From contig JAVTVY010025165.1 of assembly GCA_036873755.1 (NCBI GenBank), positions 1 to 64,000 on the forward strand: a stretch of 64,000 nucleotides of DNA, given 5' to 3'. Of the stretch, positions 17,951 to 27,727 are shown piece after piece (the first letter of the stretch is position 1; every line of letters begins with the position of its first letter). The position numbers and the translations under genes were made by a program. Origin of the DNA: Hanleya hanleyi (Eukaryota > Mollusca > Polyplacophora > Lepidopleurida > Hanleyidae). The notes beneath the pieces are model-generated. The model was not told where the DNA came from. It saw only the letters and a list, made by a program, of their open reading frames with translations, and did not search any database.

Positions 17951-18094
17951 ATGTCTGCGCGAGTACGGAAGCACGCTCCCACGCTCCGTGTATTGAAGAC
18001 GGCCCCACCCGAGTTAGTCCGAACCATTGTACGCGCTGCGGACCCTGCGAAGTTGGCCAAGCATAAGACAGGTCTCCGAACCCTAGTCTATTGA
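17951..18094 (+). pseudogene. Remnant of a small basic Polinton protein
   Basis: 47 codons: MSARVRKHAPTLRVLKT, then PPELVRTIVRAADPAKLAKH, then KTGLRTLVY. Many Polintons have a short gene with 'RxRKHxxxLRxL...AxPxxxRxIIxxAD' near the capsid genes. Here the N-terminal part appears joined to what looks like the C-terminal 'LAKHK..LR.LV' end, with the middle missing. It runs straight into the truncated end of the polymerase on the other strand, marking a deletion junction. The family match is from memory. Confidence 0.5.
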
Positions 18095-20171
18095 CGTTGA
18101 CGTGCTTGTCTTGGTTGGTGACCGTTTTTCCGTAGTAACCATTGCCTGTCAATTTCCAAGATTCACCGTTGATGGCCTGACTAGGATCTTGATCGCCTTG
18201 ACGACGGGCAGACGTGACGATGTCGGCATTCCGCGCGAAACAGGCATTGGGTATATACTGAAGGATTTGGTACACGCGCGTCACTTCGAGGCCATGGCTC
18301 ATGTACCACTGTAGTAGAGGGGTACCCAGCAAGATTTTCTCTGCCCACATACTCCCAATCAACATTCGACGAGGTTGTTTCAATACGTCATGTTCCTCAG
18401 CATAGGCGCCCATGGTCTCTCCAATGTCAGCCCGACCCACCAGCGTGTTCTTGAAGATAGGCGGGCACTGGGCGAAGAGGGGCTTGAGAGTGTCGGGAAC
18501 ATGCAGGTCACATTTCACAAATTCATACAGGGTCCCGGAACGAACGGCGTGGAAAAGCTGTGGCAGGGTCAAGAGTGGTCGGCGACTCAACGGGTACTCG
18601 CGCGCTTTAAGGAAGTCGCGTAAGTGTGGGAGGGCCTGGCACATGGTGTGAAATTCACACTCCCACAGTTCGATAAGATGGTACCCCAACTCTTTGACGT
18701 AATCTCCATTCTCCACCACTTCTGCTCGTAATTCTTCTGCCGATTTCCCACGTCGTTCGTTGAAGCGTCCAGCGCTGAAAGGACATTGGTGGCCGTGCCA
18801 GTAACACCCATAAAATTGAAATACGGTCGGTGTTCCTTGTACAAGGGCAAACCCATCGACGGGGAGTCGACGATCTCCTATGCGCTTCTCTGTGGCGTTG
18901 GTCTGATGGCGTATATAAATTCCCCGTCGATCGGCTTCCCAATCCAACCACTGGTCGGCGAGATGTTTGTACGGCGTACGTTGAGGTGTGAAATGTTGAC
19001 CGTCTGCCAACCAGCGCGTATAATGCCCGCTGGGCATGGGTTGGGCGAGAGACCACAGGTACAGGGCACTGGCGTCGAATCCAATGATTTTGGCACAGGG
19101 TTTCCCACCGGGAAGAGTAGTGACATCCTTCTCATGGTAGCGGTGAAAAATAAGGCTAGGTCCGCCGACGATGTTCTGTTTTAAACAATCGTACATGGCC
19201 TCATCTTTTTGTTGTATCAGTGAGAAGTAGGTAGGACACTCTTGGAAGAGATGGCGAAGCGCGAGACTCGGTAAACTCAAACACTCCTTGAAGATGTCGA
19301 CGTGCATCTCGCGACGAAAGAGTTGAACCATTTTCTCGGCCGCTTCGAGGAAAGGGACCACATCTAAATTGTTATACCATACCAGGAAATCTCGCAAGGT
19401 GTGCATGTGTTGGTCATTCCATACCTGCTGTAGTTCCCGGTACGTGTCTTCCGAACATTTCACTTGCTTGAGATCGTCATAGAACGCGTCCCGGGGTGGC
19501 AACTGTGTTTCCTCCAAGCGGTCGAGCGTCGATATGTAGGTGTAAGGGAACTTCCCTTTGGTTTGTGCACAGTCATAGGCCTTCACCCACTGATCGTAGC
19601 TATAATTATGTGCTAAGTAGTTCCGTACATCCAGGAAATGGAGTGATGTGGTGGTGAGGGCCATGTGTTTGTTGATCTTTTTGATGACGGACTTGATGGT
19701 ATCGGACTGGGCCAAGTAAGGGTAGAGAAATTCCTTCACCATGTTCAGATCGTATCGCCCCGAGTTGAATCCGAGCACCGGTAACTGGCCTAAGTATTGC
19801 AGGAAGCGGATTTTCAATTTCTCCGCATATGGTTTAGGTAAAGGGACATCCTGCGGTTGCATGGGTTCCAGCTTCTTGGACTCTGACTCGGACTCTTCAT
19901 CGTCGCTGAACGATACACCCAGTGTAGGAATCCGGTCGTCGAGTTGGTCCAGTACGTCCTGGAACTTGGACACCAATAGTTCTGTACTAGCCGCACTGAC
20001 TTCCTCTAAATAGTCCATCATGCGGGTAATCAAGTCATGGGCGTCGCCGGCGGACACGAAACACACCGGTGCAGCGTCATAGTCAGGTACGTTGCTGGAA
20101 ATACTCACACTCAGGAGAATATAGCGCTGTGTCCACTGTGTTTTCGCCGAGGCCGCGTCCATCGGTTCCAA
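18095..20171 (-). pseudogene. POLB: Protein-primed-type family B DNA polymerase, catalytic part, truncated
   Basis: An open minus-strand frame starts within the gene at 20,171. An exonuclease II-like motif (GFNSGRYDLN) is at residues about 129-140, an exo III-like site (WYNNLDVV) at about 264, motif A (FDASALYLWSL) at about 360 and motif B (KLTGNGYYGKT) at about 670. Motif C (YxDTDS) is absent: similarity ends near 18,095 and the frame runs on through unrelated sequence to 17,715, overlapping the ATPase gene. Upstream it is separated from its N-terminal half by a one-base frameshift near 20,205. It would replicate the element; this copy cannot. Confidence 0.85.
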
Positions 20172-21310
20172 AATCGCCTCGAAATCGTAACATGCCCGGT
20201 AGGGGAAATAACGTTATGGTACACACCGCCAGGAAATTTCCGTTTGACAGTGTGGTCACAAATCTTTTCGTGTCGATGTAAGTCCTGAGACTGTTTAAAC
20301 ACCCGATGGCATTGGGCACAACTGTAGGATTGCGCGTACAGACTCATATCATAGATCAGGGAAAAATGATTCACCCCGCCATCGTCGAAGATGTTGACTT
20401 TCATGGTGGAAGCATACCGTTCTGAAGACCGATGCACCAATTCAGCCACAAATGTGTCGTCCTCCTCCTCCTCAACCTCCTTCTCTTCCCGTAGTAAACG
20501 GTACACAAAGATATTGACGTTAAGCAGGGACTCCACGACATCCAAATTCTTGAATGGGACTCCCCGGAACTGCCGCGGATCTAGGTCTTGTTCCTCTAAA
20601 TATTGTCTCCAATAGATATTGGCCACTCTATCACAACCCTTGGGATGACACTCGTTCAAATGAATGGCCAAACACCGGAACAGACATTTCTGGTCTTTGT
20701 AGGGGCCATGTTTCCCTCCGGTTAATGCATACAGTCCTTTTCGATTGAGCAGCCAAGGGGGTAGTAGTACAGGAGCACCGATAGGATGATCTCTGATTTT
20801 GGTCACGAAAAATGTCACGTTGGTGACCATTTCCACAGTCCACTTGGTATTGGGGCGTTGCAACCGGGCCCATTCCAATGGGTCCAACGTAGTCAGTTGG
20901 TCGATGAGGGGCTCCAGTGACGCACGATTGATGATGGTGAATGGCTTATCAAACACATAGGTATTATTGCTCGGATAAAAATACCGTAACTGGTCCGTCT
21001 CTTTGTGCCGTAGAATATAGCCGAATGTCATATTCACTTTGAACGCTGTCACTTGGTCTCTGAAAATGTTCTCGGCATAGTTAGGAAGATACGTGAGGTC
21101 CTGTAGCCGGAAATTATACAAATCTTGAATAGGGCGATGACGGTGGAAACATCGTCGGATGGTGCTCCAATGGCGCCGATAGATGTCACTCACAGGGTGG
21201 TGTTCGGGCAAGGCGTCAGCGGGAGGCACAGCTGGATCCTCAGGAAAGTCGTGTTCGCCTCTCACATTCTCACGCGCCAAGGGAGATCTCGATCGGTCAC
21301 GTCGCCTCAT
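20111..21310 (-). pseudogene. POLB: N-terminal half of the Polinton polymerase gene
   Basis: 399 codons from ATG 21,310. Residues about 30-200 are the domain shared with the palindrome's zinc-finger proteins (HHPVSDIYRRHW, FHRHRPIQDLYNFRL, TFGYILRHK, QRPNTKWTVE, VTNVTFFV). Next come 'DQKCLFRCLAIH' and 'VPFKNLDVVESLLNVNIFVY', then one C2H2-like finger (SCAQCHRVFKQSQDLHRHEKIC). A 'KFPGGVY' motif follows, after which the frame is lost by one base near 20,205, just before the exonuclease region. The stretch beyond that in this frame is not native. A basic RS-rich start (MRRRDRSRSPL) could be a nuclear signal. Confidence 0.85.
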
Positions 21311-21408
21311 CCTGATCGTATATACTCCTGTAAAATAGAGCCGATTTTGACAATGAATCGGTCACGACTTCTTATTTCTTTGGAGGAGCAAGGTCAATAG
21401 GACTTGCG

Positions 21409-21417
21409 CTTTTTATA
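21409..21417 (-). promoter_or_regulatory. TATA-like box of polymerase gene
   Basis: TATAAAAAG on the minus strand, about 100 bp above the ATG at 21,310. This is farther than in the other genes, so a nearer start region cannot be excluded. Confidence 0.4.
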
Positions 21418-21516
21418 CTACTAAAATGTGAAGTAGATTACATCTTACATAGGCCTTAAGGCCGTGATATGCATATGAAGTATTCTGGGGCATGGTCAGT
21501 ACTTCCCAATTTTCCC

Positions 21517-21529
21517 TTTGTCTACTACT
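21517..21529 (-). repeat. Internal Polinton-type terminus motif
   Basis: CTTTGTCTACTACT-like sequence, preceded by 'ctggggcatggtcagtactt'. The same arrangement ('ctggggcatatcatcacctc...ctttctctactact') occurs at 25,230-25,275. It may be the buried end of an earlier element. Confidence 0.45.
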
Positions 21530-22300
21530 CGCCGATTTTTTATTTTTTTATTTTTTATTGATTTTTTTTTATTCATTTATTTTTTTTCCCTGAGATCTAC
21601 AACATGACACCTTCCACGATCCATTCGGACCCATAGCGGTCCCTCTCTATCCCAAACATACACCCACACACACACACACCCCCAAAAATGACCATGTGGG
21701 AATAAGGACCTACAAGAGGCTTGGCCTAAATTGAATTTTATTGTACAAACACTCAAGATGAGCAGGTACATAACAAATGTAACATACAATCACAAAAATA
21801 CAGTGGCAATAGTTTTGGTCCAATACAACATGGCCTAGTGCGAGTTGTCTCCCTTGCGTAATAAGGTTCAGATGGCGCTATGGTTGGAAAGCTGCGATTA
21901 TCCGGGGGAATGATGCCAATTGCCATTCTATGCGCCATTTTGTGACACAAAACTCTTAAATTCGTGCATCATGATATTATTCTAGAATGTATTGTGAACA
22001 GTTTGAGATAAATTGAGACGTAGGGGTAAGAGAGATCTTGTCTGTTTAGTCAATTGTTGGATCATGTCGTCTGCCAGTTCGTTGTTGGTGCTGGCAGTAC
22101 TACGCTGTAATCTCAGCTGAGCCATGCGCGAGGCATGGTGTAATTCTTGTTGATAAAGTCAATGAGTGATTTTGAGCGACAAACTCTATAAATAGTAAGA
22201 TCGTAGGCATATATAGTGATGGTGTACGGATATTTCATGGTGTACGGGGATTTCCTAGAATAGATATTATTAAAAAATAAGTTATATTACATACGTGTAC
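21530..22300. other. Polinton right-half spacer with one TIR-like unit
   Basis: AT-rich (T)n tract at 21,540-21,590, then 'tgacaccttccacgatccat' and 'cggacccatagcggtccctc' at 21,605-21,650. These match the NRF1 end units of the palindrome (about 9,380-9,430). The rest has no recognisable gene. Confidence 0.55.
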
Positions 22301-22531
22301 GGCGTTGATTGATGTTACGAAGAAATCGAAGATGGCTGCCAGCATGTACAACAGATTATGAATTAGCTCCTGCATATATCAACTATTATATTGTTTGTGG
22401 ACACTTGTGTGGGACAATTTATGTATGGTATTGCATGTGAAGGTATGGGCTGCAGTCTAGTGAACTTATAAGGCAAGTTTTAACTGTGGTTTAGGAGTGA
22501 AATGCTGTAAAAGTTCACCTGAAAATCTGGC

Positions 22532-23426
22532 ATGCTGAAATTCAAAATGGCTGACACTGACAAGGACACCTATATACAGATAGACAATTCAAACTCCACC
22601 AGCTTTCCAGGATTCACTGGCACTGACTTAAATGGATCAAATGACACAAACTTTACATGTAGCTGCAAGTTATTTACAGGACATGTTTTGTCAGATCAAG
22701 GATCAAGGATTTCCACTTCAACACCAAAGTCTCACTCTGGAGACAAAGGCCAGCCATTAGGCACCCCTTGCAGCACAGGAGGATTAACTGCTAATTCCCT
22801 AGCCTCCATATCTCACCTCCCAGGGGCAAAATCATGCAGCTGTGAAAACTGTATAAAGGAATTACTGAAAGAGAAAGATGATCTACTGCTGGAATTATAT
22901 ACATACAGGGAACAATACCAGCAACTTAAAGCTGAGCAAGGAAAAACAACTGTGCCTACCACTGAGTTTGTGGACAGCTCAACACAAACAGAACTTAGCC
23001 ACAATGAAAAATCTACAGAAATGATTTGTAGTGAAATATCTGTATCAACACAAACCAGTCATATAATGGAATGCAGCAATATACAAACTGAACATTACCA
23101 GCTGAAAAAAACAGACTGTGAAAGACAATTTAAACAAAAGAAATCTACAACAGAAAACAACAAAGCAATTCCCAATCAAAGACTACATGGTGGACTCCCA
23201 ACATATGAAACAGAAAAAAATCATCAAGAATCCAGGAGCCCAAAAGTTGGAAAACCCATACCGACAATACTGCAAGGTTCAACCCAAGAAAACAGAAGAT
23301 ATGAAAATACAGGACAAACAAAACCAGATTTTCACTGTGAAACATCAAAACCGACCACTATCCTGATTGGTGACTCCATGTTACAAGGTATACGAACAAG
23401 GGGCCTACAACAAGATGCACAGGTAG
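22532..23426 (+). pseudogene. LINE ORF1, 5' half
   Basis: ATG at 22,532. Residues about 95-135 contain CSCENCIKELLKEKDDLLLEL with a short coiled coil. Then Ser/Thr/Gln-rich sequence, then the first block of an SGNH hydrolase (ILIGDSML, catalytic Ser in GDS) near residue 285. The LINE sequence ends at the TAG target site 23,424-23,426; the frame runs a further 13 codons into the inserted element. ORF1 esterases are typical of CR1/L2-group LINEs. Confidence 0.75.
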
Positions 23427-24124
23427 TAGTGGGGCGGATAATCAGTATAACACTTCAAATGGCATGAAACTTGGTATAAATATCCCCATTGGATAGTTAT
23501 TCAAGAAAATTAATTGAGCCATCAGAAAATCCAAGATGGCGGCCATTTTCAAGATGGCCGCCAATATTAACCATTTAAATACACATACTTTATTATTATG
23601 GTGTGTTTTCGGCCCGGTTTAAGCTAGCAAATCTATGACGGGTTCTTCCAGATAATTCCATGAATCCAATGTTTTACAACTACTCTGGAACACTCTCATG
23701 CATCAGTTACATGGAAATCCAATATGGCGGCCATCTGCTTGTCTGGGTACCGAATGCACCACAAATAACAATTTTAAAACCACGTGAACGACTTATCTCG
23801 CAGATTGTGACCCAGAATGCTTGATAATACATGCATGCGTATGGGATTGTATAATCTAACCACAAAATCCAAGTAGCCAGTCCATTCCCTAGACATATAA
23901 CTTTAGTCAGAACTCAGTAAAACACCTTTCCGGTAAGCCACATCCACAGTTTAATAGCGTAAACTCGGACTGATTTTTTCCTACTACAGTAGTAGAAAGA
24001 GGTGAATTTCTGTCACATTTTGCCGCGCCCAGAGTTATCTGCCCCTGAATAGGTGGAGTCACGTGGAGCTGAGCCACATCCGGTGACGTCACTTCCGGGT
24101 CAAAGGTCACATGTGCCCTACGGG

Positions 24125-24440
24125 CTATAGAGTACAGGTGTACCACACATGCTCTAAGGCGTTAGAGCTCGTTAATATAGGGCGCTAAGGCATTAAGCTA
24201 GGGCTTTAAGGCATTAAGATAGGGCGTTTAGGCGTTGCGACAGCTGTTAAGGCGTAACGACTGGCGTTAAGGCGTTAAGATGAGGGCGTTAAGGCGTAAC
24301 GTCGACCGTTGATGGGCATCACTGCATTTCGATGAATTAGTGTCAATTCCATGGAATATCTAGAACAATCAGAGCTTCCGAGCTATTTCACCAGGGCGTT
24401 GAAGCGTTAATCTGGACGTTGGCCAGCATATCCCAAAAAC
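24125..24440 (+). repeat. 'aaggcgtt' repeats
   Basis: About ten irregular copies of 'ggcgttaaggcgttaag', continued at 25,100-25,170 after the C2H2 module. Confidence 0.8.
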
Positions 24441-24467
24441 CTGCCCAGTCGACGTTCAACCGTCAAC

Positions 24468-24707
24468 GTGGATTATACATGCTCTGAGTGCAAACGCACA
24501 TTCGTCAGACATTACGATATGATGAGACACCAGAAGAATATACATGGGATTAAAGACACCGGGGAGCCCACTGAAGCAGATACTGGGAATATGCCAACTG
24601 ATTCTGAGAATCCATTGACTGATACCGAAACAGAGACTGTTGAGATTCTATCTACTGATATAGAGATTTTGACCTCAGATAGTCGGGCTTACATCCCAGG
24701 GAAGTGA
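24468..24707 (+). pseudogene. One-finger C2H2 relic without ATG
   Basis: Frame of 79 codons: DYTCSECKRTFVRHYDMMRH followed by QKNIH is one complete C2H2 finger, then a Thr/Glu-rich acidic tail. The first codon is GTG, which is not a normal eukaryotic start, so the ATG is probably lost. It is followed at 24,760 by the shared 3' module, the same layout as the palindrome's genes. Confidence 0.6.
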
Positions 24708-24759
24708 GGAAGATCCTACCTTCTGGGCTACCACCCACCAAGGCCCTGCAAAATGCGAT

Positions 24760-25045
24760 AAAAATGCGCAAACAGCTGTTCTAGGATATGTTGCCCTTAC
24801 AGTATCCTGGCCTCTCCTACGACGATTAGAACAAACGGATCTGAGCGAATATGTTCGAAGACTGAACTTCCTGAAATGGCGAATTCTGATTGGACAAGAG
24901 CAGCATTTAACAGGCAAGAACGAATATGAGTGATGCAGCGCCAAATTGTGGCTTCTGTTTGGACAAGAACATACCTGTGTTGTAAACATATCCAAAGCGG
25001 CTCCCCCAGCTTGGGTATGATGTAACATTGGGGAGAAAATCTATA
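24760..25045 (+). terminator. Shared 3' module, nested copy
   Basis: 'aggatatgttgcccttacag', 'gacgattagaacaaacgg', 'tgattggacaagagc' and 'cggctcccccagcttgggta' in the same order as 7385-7675. The AATAAA has decayed ('ggggagaaaatc'). Confidence 0.7.
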
Positions 25046-25261
25046 TGAAAACTTGTGAACGAGTTGATCTTTCTTTCTTTCATCTGTCAGCGCCATGGCG
25101 TCAAATGTTATGCTAGGGTGTTAAGGCGTTGAGATAAAGCATTAACGTGCGTTAAGATAGGAGTTAAGGCGTTGTGCGGGATTCTCCTTCTTTCGCTGCA
25201 AGTACTGCTATTGCATATAACCTTGAAGTGCCTGGGGCATATCATCACCTCCGAAACTCCC

Positions 25262-25275
25262 CTTTCTCTACTACT
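25262..25275 (-). repeat. Polinton-type terminus motif inside the nested element
   Basis: CTTTCTCTACTACT, preceded by 'cctggggcatatcatcacct'. Homologous to the motif at 21,517-21,529. Confidence 0.4.
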
Positions 25276-25566
25276 CCTCATTGCGCATGCACATGTGTGT
25301 CACCACCAGTCTGGCTCTACCAGATAAGAGCTTCAGTGGGATACCACTCATGTTTGGATACAGCCTGAGGCTAGTGGTTTACAAACGACCTTATATGACC
25401 ACTCACTTACTCACCATCGTTAGTGCGTCGATGCTTTAAGACGAGCGTTGAGCGCGCCTCACTAACCCCCATTCCTCCTCCTATTCCACTTCCTCCTCCT
25501 ATTCCTCCATACACACCTACACACATACGCTGAGTTAAATCTAACATGTAGCCAGATCGAACATGG

Positions 25567-25922
25567 GCCGTATGAACCCATGTACTCCAAGATCCTCATA
25601 TGAACAGTCACAATCAAAGCGTGACTGAGATACATCATTCTTTAGAAGATGAATTTACAACGAATATTATGGATTAAGAATACTGATCAGCGATACGGAT
25701 TTGATATTTTTGGAACATGATGTCTTGCCGGCATCATTGAAAACTGTTGACCGTTTCTCTCTTGCAGGAAACAAGCCTATGTTTCTGTATACTATGATTG
25801 TCTTTTTGAATTTGGTGCTAATACTGTTATATGGAATATGGAATAGGTCTTTGGATTATGGACGCGGATATTCTCTAATGGACGACGGCTGAATTATGAA
25901 TGACGGACCAGACGCTTGTAAT
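25567..25922 (+). repeat. Penelope-like element 3' tail, copy A
   Basis: Matches 38,219-38,590 closely ('gccgtatgaacccatgtact', 'ggatttgatatttttggaac', 'gacgcggatattctctaatg'). It keeps a 63-codon frame (25,701-25,892) equivalent to the longer one at 38,363-38,590. No RT part is present. Confidence 0.85.
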
Positions 25923-26029
25923 GTCCACCTCTCCCCAAACGCGCTACTCTACCCTTCCGAATATCCCCGAGTGCCCAGGCGCATATCGCTCCCAGTCTGA
26001 CTGTATTCCACGAGTGCTTGACTAGTATA

Positions 26030-26600
26030 CCTCACACGACCCATTCGGACCAATATTGAAACATCTCGACACAAAATCGTCCATTCGAATGCTCTTTTTC
26101 CACTGCGCATGAGCAGATGGACGGTATTTCCACTACACACCCGTCCGGACGGATTCTCCCCAACGCATGCTTCGACATTACACACCGCACGACCCATTCG
26201 GACCAATATTGTTCCATCTCTATCCCAAAACGTCAATTCCAATGTCCTTTTCCCACAATTGCTTGCCTGCGCATGCGCACCATATCCCTATACTTCCACT
26301 CCACACCAGCCCAGTCCACGAGTACTTCAAACTGATAACTCACACGACCCAATCGGATCAACAGTGGTCCATCACAAACCCAAAACGTTGACGCCGATCT
26401 GCCTATGCACGACGCATGCGCATTCAGAACTTGCGAAAATCACCCGGTGGTCACGAGACCCTACTATCGCGTTCTACATGGTAAGACAGAGAAAACAAGG
26501 TGCCATAGCAAAATCCATAGCAAAATCCAAAAGAAAAAAAAATGACCACCCCCTTACTCCTACCCCAAATATACATTTCCTGGAGATTAACATTGAAGTA
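26030..26600 (+). repeat. NRF1-type end units in the nested element
   Basis: Four diverged units with 'cacgacccattcggaccaat', 'tatcccaaaacgtc' and 'gcgcatgcgca', then a block like 9,700-9,830. Same unit type as the palindrome ends. Confidence 0.65.
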
Positions 26601-27107
26601 CCTGGGATCTTATATAGGGGCAGATAACTCTTGCTGGACTGTCACGTGACCGGAAGTGACCTTTAACCCGGAAATGACCTTTGATTCAGATGTGACCTCT
26701 GACCTGGAAGTTACGTCATCGGATGGGACGTTAGCTCCATTTGACTCCACATATTCAGGGGCAGATGACTCTGTGTGCGCAAAAATGTGACAAAATTTCA
26801 ACTCTTCCTTCTACTAATATGGGAATTTTGGATTTTTTAAATTGCAGTTGGTTTCAGCATGTTCAGAAAATTATCAATTATAACTGACCTAACTTAAAAT
26901 CGAATAACGGTACCATTTTATGTGTTGAAAGTGAAAATTAACAGAAGAAAAAGGCGGCCATCTTGAAAATGGCGGCCATCTTGAATTTTCAAGTGGCTCA
27001 ATTGCTTTTCTTGAAATATGACCTGATGAGAATGGTTGTGCCAAGTTTCATGCTTGTATCACCATTTGAAGTATTGACCCCTAAAATGGCACTTATCCGC
27101 CCCACTA

Positions 27108-27715
27108 TAGTTACTATGCGGGGTGCCAAGATAAACGATGTCCGGCAAAGAATCAAACATATGGACCTAACATCTGCTACAAGTGTTGTTCTGCACGTAG
27201 AAACAAATGACTGTAGCCATAGTTCAGTTGAGAAAATTGAGAATGACTATGACTGTTTGCTAAATGACATATACCTTGCTTCCCCAAACACAGATATCAT
27301 TATCTCAGGAATATGCCCCAGAATGGATTCGACAGCTACAAACAAAACTATCTCCACAGTAAACGGCAGACTGCAGGACCTAGCTTACCACTACAACCTT
27401 CATTATGTTAATCAAGAGAGAAACTTCACCATGGCAAATGAACGAGTAAATCGGGACTACCTGGTGGGTGATGGGCTTCACTTGAGTCCGCAAGGAACAA
27501 GTAAACTTCTCCAAGGTATCAACAAAACGGTGACCATCGTAAAGCGGAAGATTAGGGATGGGAATCAATCCAGGACTGGAAACAGTTCACAAGTCCTGTG
27601 TTACAAATGTGGGGAGGCTGGACACATGGAATCAAAGTGCTGGCATCAACATCCGATATCCTGCAGACGGTGTTTTCAAACCGGTCATAAAGAAAAACAC
27701 TGCTACATTCAGTGA
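27108..27715 (+). pseudogene. LINE ORF1, 3' half
   Basis: Continues the SGNH hydrolase after the insertion: 'ETNDCSH' (block III Asn), 'ISGICPRM', and the catalytic pair in GDGLHLSPQG. Two CCHC zinc knuckles follow (CYKCGEAGHMESKC and CRRCFQTGHKEKHC) before the stop at 27,715. Bases before 27,108 in this frame belong to the inserted element. Confidence 0.8.
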
Positions 27716-27727
27716 AAACTAGGCAAG

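Larger units (their letters stand above)
23998..26815. mobile_element. Nested Polinton-derived non-autonomous element
   Basis: Left end AGTAGTAGAAAGAGGTGAAT; right end, reversed, AGTAGAAGGAAGAGTTGAAA. Sub-terminal similarity covers about 95 bp ('tctgcccctgaata', 'gtggagtca'). Inside are a decayed C2H2 frame, the shared 3' module, GGCGTTAA repeats, NRF1-like units and a PLE tail. The flanks (tactac / aatatg) do not match, so no target duplication survives and the two ends may not belong to one insertion. Confidence 0.5.
23427..27107. mobile_element. TIR DNA element with 3-bp target duplication (TAG)
   Basis: 3,681 bp. Begins TAGTGGGGCGGATAA and ends TTATCCGCCCCACTA, flanked by TAG at 23,424-23,426 and 27,108-27,110. 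The inverted repeats are about 140-160 bp and include 'acttcaaatgg', 'atgaaacttgg' and the pair 'caagatggcggccattttca'. Removing the element with one TAG puts the two halves of LINE ORF1 back in one frame, which fixes the boundaries. No transposase is seen. It is filled by a Polinton-derived piece and a PLE tail. Confidence 0.85.

Noticed and set aside
17715..17971. C-terminal end of the polymerase frame overlapping the ATPase
   Set aside because: Past about 18,095 the frame has no polymerase similarity and is antisense to the ATPase and the small basic remnant; it is read-through.
18102..20288. Several plus-strand frames of 60-130 codons
   Set aside because: Antisense shadows of the polymerase gene without motifs.
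26109..26627. 172-codon plus-strand frame
   Set aside because: Spans NRF1-type repeat units and low-complexity sequence; no domain and no start context.
23427..27107. CACTA (EnSpm) transposon
   Set aside because: The ends read TAGTG...CACTA, the reverse of the CACTA arrangement, and no transposase is present.
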